Positions 15,265 through 17,818 of a DNA stretch of 17,818 bases are shown here, piece after piece. Within the stretch, counting starts at the first letter, position 1; each line of letters starts with the position of its first letter. The DNA lies in contig JBCDCE010000074.1 in NCBI GenBank assembly GCA_039182515.1, positions 1 to 17,818 of the forward strand. Direction: 5' to 3'. The notes under the pieces were generated by a model. The model searched no databases. It was given only the letters and a program-made list of their open reading frames with translations, and was not told the origin of the DNA. This stretch comes from JBCDCE01 sp039182515. Lineage in GTDB: Bacteria > Pseudomonadota > Alphaproteobacteria > Rhodobacterales > Rhodobacteraceae. The position numbers were made by a program, and so were the translations under genes.

Positions 15265-15774
15265 ATGATCACGCGCGAACATATCAAAGATGATGCGCCC
15301 AGCGTGGCGGTCTATTCCGATTGCGAACGCTACCGCTACATGCTGACCCGAACCTGGGACAGATCTGGCAAGCGTGCGCTCTTCATCATGCTCAATCCGT
15401 CCACGGCCACTGAGGTACAAAACGATCCGACTGTTGAGCGCTGCGAACGCCGCGCCCGCACGCTCGGATTTGGCGCTTTTCGGGTGACAAACATTTTTGC
15501 CTGGCGCGATACGGATCCGCGCAAAATGCGTGCCGCAAAGGAACCTGTCGGCGTGGAAAACAACAGCGCTATTGAAGAAAGCCTCACTTGGGCTGATCAG
15601 ATCATCGCAGCTTGGGGCACACATGGAGCCCATCTGGATCGCGGGCCTGCCGTCGCCCAGTTGCTTAAAAGCAGCGGCCTCGAAATCCATCACCTTGGAT
15701 TAACCAAAGACGGTCACCCCAAACACCCGCTTTACATAAGCTACGCGCAGCAGCCGCAGCTATGGGCTCTTTAG
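15265..15774 (+). CDS. DUF1643 family protein
   Basis: This 169-residue cytosolic protein has the DUF1643 hallmarks: RYRYMLTRTWD, then LFIMLNPSTATEVQNDPTVERC, FRVTNIFAWRDTDP, and a TWADQIIAAWGTHG segment before the C-terminal HPLYI. The family has no firmly established biochemical function that I know of; the invariant Asn-Pro-Ser-Thr-Ala and Asn-Asp-Pro-Thr residues suggest a ligand or enzyme site. The ATG follows the truB stop with no gap (TAGATG), so it is almost certainly cotranslated with truB. No signal peptide or membrane segment. The stop codon lies inside a small hairpin. Confidence 0.88.
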   Translation: MITREHIKDDAPSVAVYSDCERYRYMLTRTWDRSGKRALFIMLNPSTATEVQNDPTVERCERRARTLGFGAFRVTNIFAWRDTDPRKMRAAKEPVGVENNSAIEESLTWADQIIAAWGTHGAHLDRGPAVAQLLKSSGLEIHHLGLTKDGHPKHPLYISYAQQPQLWAL

Positions 15775-15779
15775 CCCAT
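15762..15779 (+). terminator. Hairpin over the DUF1643 stop codon, possible weak terminator
   Basis: ATGGGCT (15762-15768) and AGCCCAT (15773-15779) form a perfect 7-bp stem with a CTTT loop, and the TAG stop codon (15772-15774) lies within it. No T-run follows, so intrinsic termination would be weak. It may instead mark the end of the rbfA-to-DUF1643 transcript or stabilise its 3' end. Confidence 0.35.
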
Positions 15780-15786
15780 TAACCAT
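15779..15786 (+). promoter_or_regulatory. CtrA-like TTAACCAT motif upstream of the RTX gene
   Basis: TTAACCAT matches the short CtrA-binding consensus described for Caulobacter and its relatives. It lies 76 bp upstream of the RTX start, in the 87-bp gap after DUF1643. In Rhodobacterales CtrA often controls motility, surface and exported functions, so control of an RTX surface protein would fit. An 8-mer can occur by chance, so this stays tentative. Confidence 0.4.
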
Positions 15787-15861
15787 AGGCACCGATTTCG
15801 CACCTTTTTGGGCCAGTCCATGGTATTGAAAACGCGTGCGTGGAGAAGGTGAGTTCGGTCT

Positions 15862-16833
15862 GTGTTGGGGCTTTTGTCAGTGTTTGGGGTGGCTATTCTT
15901 GCCAGCGCGTTTGCCTTCGGGGATGACGGCACAACGGATGGTACAGTCACTCAGGATGACACGGACGAAGAGCCCCAACCGCCGGAAATTGGGCCAAACA
16001 CTGAAAACCTTCTTCTAGATTTGCCAAGCGATGCAGTCACCGGACCCATTACTCAAATCGGGTATGAGGAGGATGACCGTTTCGAGGGCGGTGCTTTCAA
16101 CGATATCCTTTCAGGCAACGGCGGGGATGATGTCTTGCTGGGTCAGGGTGGCGATGACCGACTGTCGGGGGGCAGCGGGGCGGATGTTTTAGAAGGCGGT
16201 GCAGGCAACGACACGCTGCGCGCAGGCACAGGCAATGACCAACTGCTAGGCGGTGACGGGGCTGACGACCTCGCAGCCAATAGCGGTGACAACTTACTCG
16301 ACGGCGGCACCGGAGCGGACACGTTGCGGGCAGGTGAAGGCACGGACCAGCTCTTTGGCGGTGAGGGAAAAGACTTGCTGCTCGCGGGCGCAGGCAGCGC
16401 AGAGCTCAATGGCGGCGCCGACGCAGATCATATCATCGGTCTTGTCTCCGCTGAACCAGGCGCGATCGCAGATGGCATTGATCTGCTAAAGGGTGGTCTG
16501 GGCGACGATATTTTGGTGCTGGGTGCGGGCGACGAAGCCACAGGCGGGCAAGGCGGAGATCGCTTTGTGGTTGGCGAATGGTCCGCCCAAGGCCTTTCGA
16601 GCCTTATCAAAGACTTTGACAGTTCCGAGGATCAGCTCACGCTTGTTTTGACCTCCGATACGACCCTTCAAGCCCCCCATTTACAAATCAACCAATCAAG
16701 TGCCGACACACGCGTTTTGCTCAATGGGCAAGAACTGGTGCGGTTGGAGGGCACGTTGAAATTCGATCCAAGCGCCATTGAAATCATAGGTCTTGAAGAG
16801 GCCTACGGAGGCGATCTGCGCCCAATCGGGTAG
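15862..16833 (+). CDS. RTX-type calcium-binding repeat protein with N-terminal membrane segment
   Basis: In this 323-residue acidic protein, residues 1-20 form a hydrophobic segment (signal peptide or anchor), followed by an Asp/Glu/Thr/Pro-rich linker (21-75). Residues 76-192 hold 13 consecutive nonapeptides of the GGxGxDxLx type, and three more lie at 211-237. These build a calcium-loaded beta-roll. Residues 238-323 form a C-terminal domain with a serralysin-like IKDFDSSEDQLTL start. Most RTX proteins leave through type I secretion using a C-terminal signal and lack an N-terminal one, so the N-terminus is unusual. I chose the GTG at 15862, about 10 nt after GGAGAAGG; a TTG directly follows. 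No transport genes are nearby. Its function is unknown; a surface or matrix protein is the simplest guess. Confidence 0.85.
   Translation: MLGLLSVFGVAILASAFAFGDDGTTDGTVTQDDTDEEPQPPEIGPNTENLLLDLPSDAVTGPITQIGYEEDDRFEGGAFNDILSGNGGDDVLLGQGGDDRLSGGSGADVLEGGAGNDTLRAGTGNDQLLGGDGADDLAANSGDNLLDGGTGADTLRAGEGTDQLFGGEGKDLLLAGAGSAELNGGADADHIIGLVSAEPGAIADGIDLLKGGLGDDILVLGAGDEATGGQGGDRFVVGEWSAQGLSSLIKDFDSSEDQLTLVLTSDTTLQAPHLQINQSSADTRVLLNGQELVRLEGTLKFDPSAIEIIGLEEAYGGDLRPIG
16087..16437 (+). repeat. Tandem 27-bp RTX nonapeptide repeats
   Basis: Thirteen 27-bp units encode GGxGxDxLx nonapeptides (residues 76-192 of the RTX protein). Within them, residues 112-147 and 148-183 form a longer 36-residue period. 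Their first 27 residues share 18 identities (for example GGAGNDTLRAG against GGTGADTLRAG), suggesting a block duplication of four units. The last units (175-192) are degenerate. Confidence 0.85.
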
Positions 16834-16837
16834 CAGC

Positions 16838-16882
16838 TTGGGGTTAATGGGGGCATTCCCCTCTTCCCAAAGGCATTTTTTT
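16838..16882 (+). terminator. Probable terminator after the RTX gene
   Basis: Just after the RTX stop, TTGGG (16838-16842) pairs with CCCAA (16866-16870), enclosing GGGG (16849-16852) paired with CCCC (16858-16861). Seven Ts follow at 16876-16882. The stem is interrupted and the T-run starts 5 nt beyond it, so the efficiency is uncertain. Confidence 0.5.
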
Positions 16883-16897
16883 CTTCTAATGCCGCAG

Positions 16898-16981
16898 CTC
16901 GGGTGTGCGCATCCGAGTCGCAAGGGCCTTGCTGGACGACATCCTGGCTTGAGCCGTCACCAAAACCAATAGGAGAACCCG
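16898..16981 (+). promoter_or_regulatory. Structured rpsO leader, candidate S15 autoregulatory element
   Basis: Two hairpins precede rpsO. CTCGGGTG (16898-16905) pairs with CATCCGAG (16910-16917) around a TGCG loop, with one internal G-U pair next to a G-C pair. GCAAG (16920-16924) pairs with CTTGC (16928-16932). The RBS AGGAG is at 16971-16975. S15 is known to recognise a G-U/G-C motif or a three-way junction and to repress its own mRNA in several phyla. This match is by eye only, and no published alphaproteobacterial consensus was compared. Confidence 0.35.
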
Positions 16982-17251
16982 ATGTCGATTACACCTGAAG
17001 AAAAAAACCGCATCATCAAAGAATATGGCATCAAGGACGGAGACACCGGCTCCCCCGAGGTCCAAGTTGCGATCCTGAGCTCACGCATCGCCACGCTCAC
17101 CGAGCACTTCAAAACCCACAAGAAAGACAACCACGGTCGTCGTGGACTTTTGAAGATGGTCGCCCTGCGCCGTAAACTTCTCGATTACACGCGTTCCAAA
17201 GACGAAGAGCGCTACCAGACGCTGATTAAAAAGCTCGGCCTGCGCCGCTAA
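16982..17251 (+). CDS. rpsO: 30S ribosomal protein S15
   Basis: This 89-residue S15 (uS15) is full-length and starts MSITPEEKN, with the conserved DTGSPEVQVAILSSRI (21-36), LTEHFKTHKKDNHGRRGLL (39-57) and RRKLLDYTR (63-71) blocks that bind the 16S rRNA central-domain three-way junction. AGGAG at 16971-16975 stands 6 nt before the ATG. It belongs to the rbfA-truB-rpsO grouping, but the RTX gene with a probable terminator separates it from truB, so rpsO likely has its own promoter in 16834-16897. A strong terminator follows. pnp, the frequent next gene, is not present within the remaining window. Confidence 0.98.
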   Translation: MSITPEEKNRIIKEYGIKDGDTGSPEVQVAILSSRIATLTEHFKTHKKDNHGRRGLLKMVALRRKLLDYTRSKDEERYQTLIKKLGLRR

Positions 17252-17308
17252 ACAGCGCGGTTACCCGCTGCAAACTGCGGGCAAAAATGCCAGCTAGATC
17301 GTTTAATG

Positions 17309-17334
17309 CGCCGCCCTTTGGGGCGGCGTTTTTT
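17309..17334 (+). terminator. Strong intrinsic terminator after rpsO
   Basis: CGCCGCCC (17309-17316) pairs perfectly with GGGCGGCG (17321-17328) around TTTG, followed at once by six Ts (17329-17334). A weaker hairpin, CCCGC (17264-17268) with GCGGG (17277-17281), lies just after the rpsO stop. Together they separate rpsO from anything downstream. Confidence 0.93.
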
Positions 17335-17469
17335 GTTAACGTCAAAAAAGCGCAGTCCAAGTCTATGACGCAATTTTATAAATGCGTGGGTTCATACAAG
17401 AGGCCCAAAGCAAAAGGTCATTGTCTCAAAGACTGGCCTTGAACCTATGGTTCGGAATTCATTGGGTTT

Positions 17470-17818
17470 TCATTCAGATAGACGCGCGGCAGTCTCATCA
17501 AAGCACATGTCGATCATGCTCAGATCCACCTTAGGACCTGCCAAACTCGCCACGCGCCGTGCGATATCGCGGTCCATCCGCGCGCTATTCCAATAGGTGT
17601 CTTCGGAGATCAAAGCCTCGCTGGGGCTGCGCATGGGGAAAGGGGCTGCGCGCGCCAATCTAGCGTCTCCGACAACCAAACAAGCGCCCACATTTTCAGA
17701 ACAGTTGGCTCTACAGAACGCTTCCAACGGGGGTTGGTAAGTCGATAGTGTTGTGGGCAGCAAACCTTCCAAATACCTTTTGGCATCTTCAACCGCTTCG
17801 GCAACGCCCGGTTCGTTG
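17470..17818 (-). CDS. Unrecognised protein, 3' part only (runs off the window)
   Basis: The reading frame is open from the window end to a TGA at 17470-17472, giving about 115 residues of the C-terminal part of a longer protein; a TTG at 17772 is inside it and is unlikely to be the start. Visible features are a Glu/Ala-rich segment (EAVEDAKRYLEG), two close cysteines in FCRANCSENVGACL with a third following, and an acidic C-terminus. No signal or membrane segment is visible in the part seen. I do not recognise a family. It is convergent with rpsO; the 135 bp between the rpsO terminator and this stop show nothing clear beyond a GAACC-TAT-GGTTC stem (17442-17454) without a T-run. Confidence 0.6.
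   Translation of the reverse strand, partial: NEPGVAEAVEDAKRYLEGLLPTTLSTYQPPLEAFCRANCSENVGACLVVGDARLARAAPFPMRSPSEALISEDTYWNSARMDRDIARRVASLAGPKVDLSMIDMCFDETAARLSE

Noticed and set aside
15208..15693. Minus-strand open frame of 161 residues opposite DUF1643
   Set aside because: It is antisense to a gene with clear DUF1643 motifs and has no RBS or domain of its own.
16087..16437. Regular 27-bp repeats as a possible CRISPR array
   Set aside because: The units are contiguous, without spacers, in frame, and encode RTX nonapeptides.
17335..17469. Possible small RNA or tRNA in the gap after the rpsO terminator
   Set aside because: A GGTTC stretch looked T-loop-like, but no cloverleaf or acceptor stem could be formed, and there is no promoter or terminator signal.
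1..17818. A hidden new defence, toxin-antitoxin or mobile system
   Set aside because: Every sizeable open frame with support is a housekeeping or known-family gene; no toxin-antitoxin pair, integrase, restriction or reverse-transcriptase motif was seen. The unknown partial gene at the end cannot be judged from its fragment.

Overview
The window looks like a chromosomal segment of an alphaproteobacterium of the order Rhodobacterales (Roseobacter-type). The assignment rests on the gene set and order (rsmB, heparinase-like gene, purH, lspA, DUF3035 lipoprotein, a paired M16 peptidase operon, mutL, rmuC), on an SDHAF4-type (DUF1674) protein, on the endonuclease-type MutL, and on a TTAACCAT CtrA-like motif. 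It was not tested by any search. Coding density is high, and most genes are housekeeping genes. No tRNA, rRNA, insertion sequence, CRISPR array or prophage gene was seen.

Layout. Positions 1-268 form a nearly perfect palindrome that folds the distal part of rmuC back on itself; it reads as a sequencing, amplification or assembly chimera at a contig end. Positions 89-11627 carry a long run of minus-strand genes. In transcription order they are rsmB (16S rRNA m5C methyltransferase), a heparinase II/III-family protein, purH, lspA and a DUF3035/BamF-like lipoprotein. After a 281 bp gap with a tandem TTAAG-type motif come a zinc-dependent M16 peptidase and its catalytically degenerate partner, then mutL and rmuC. 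Several junctions overlap as ATGA or TGATG, so translational coupling is likely.

Positions 11679-13125 hold a small SDHAF4-family gene on the plus strand. Opposite it on the minus strand are dapB and, downstream of dapB, a small secreted protein of unknown function. From 13246 the plus strand carries the classical rbfA-truB-rpsO translation cluster, with three extra genes inside it: a DUF2233 phosphodiester-glycosidase-like exported protein overlapping the end of rbfA, a DUF1643 protein abutting truB, and an RTX-repeat protein with an N-terminal hydrophobic segment. rpsO has a structured leader that may be an S15 autoregulatory element, and a strong intrinsic terminator. The window ends in the 3' part of an unrecognised minus-strand gene, where pnp would often be expected.

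How the genes work together. Ribosome maturation and translation are represented by rsmB, rbfA, truB and rpsO, envelope biogenesis by lspA, the BamF-like lipoprotein and the M16 pair, and DNA maintenance by mutL and rmuC. Biosynthesis is represented by purH and dapB. I found no convincing new defence or mobile system. The observations most worth a second look are the terminal fold-back, the active/inactive M16 pair, the RTX gene between truB and rpsO with a CtrA-like site, and the rpsO leader.
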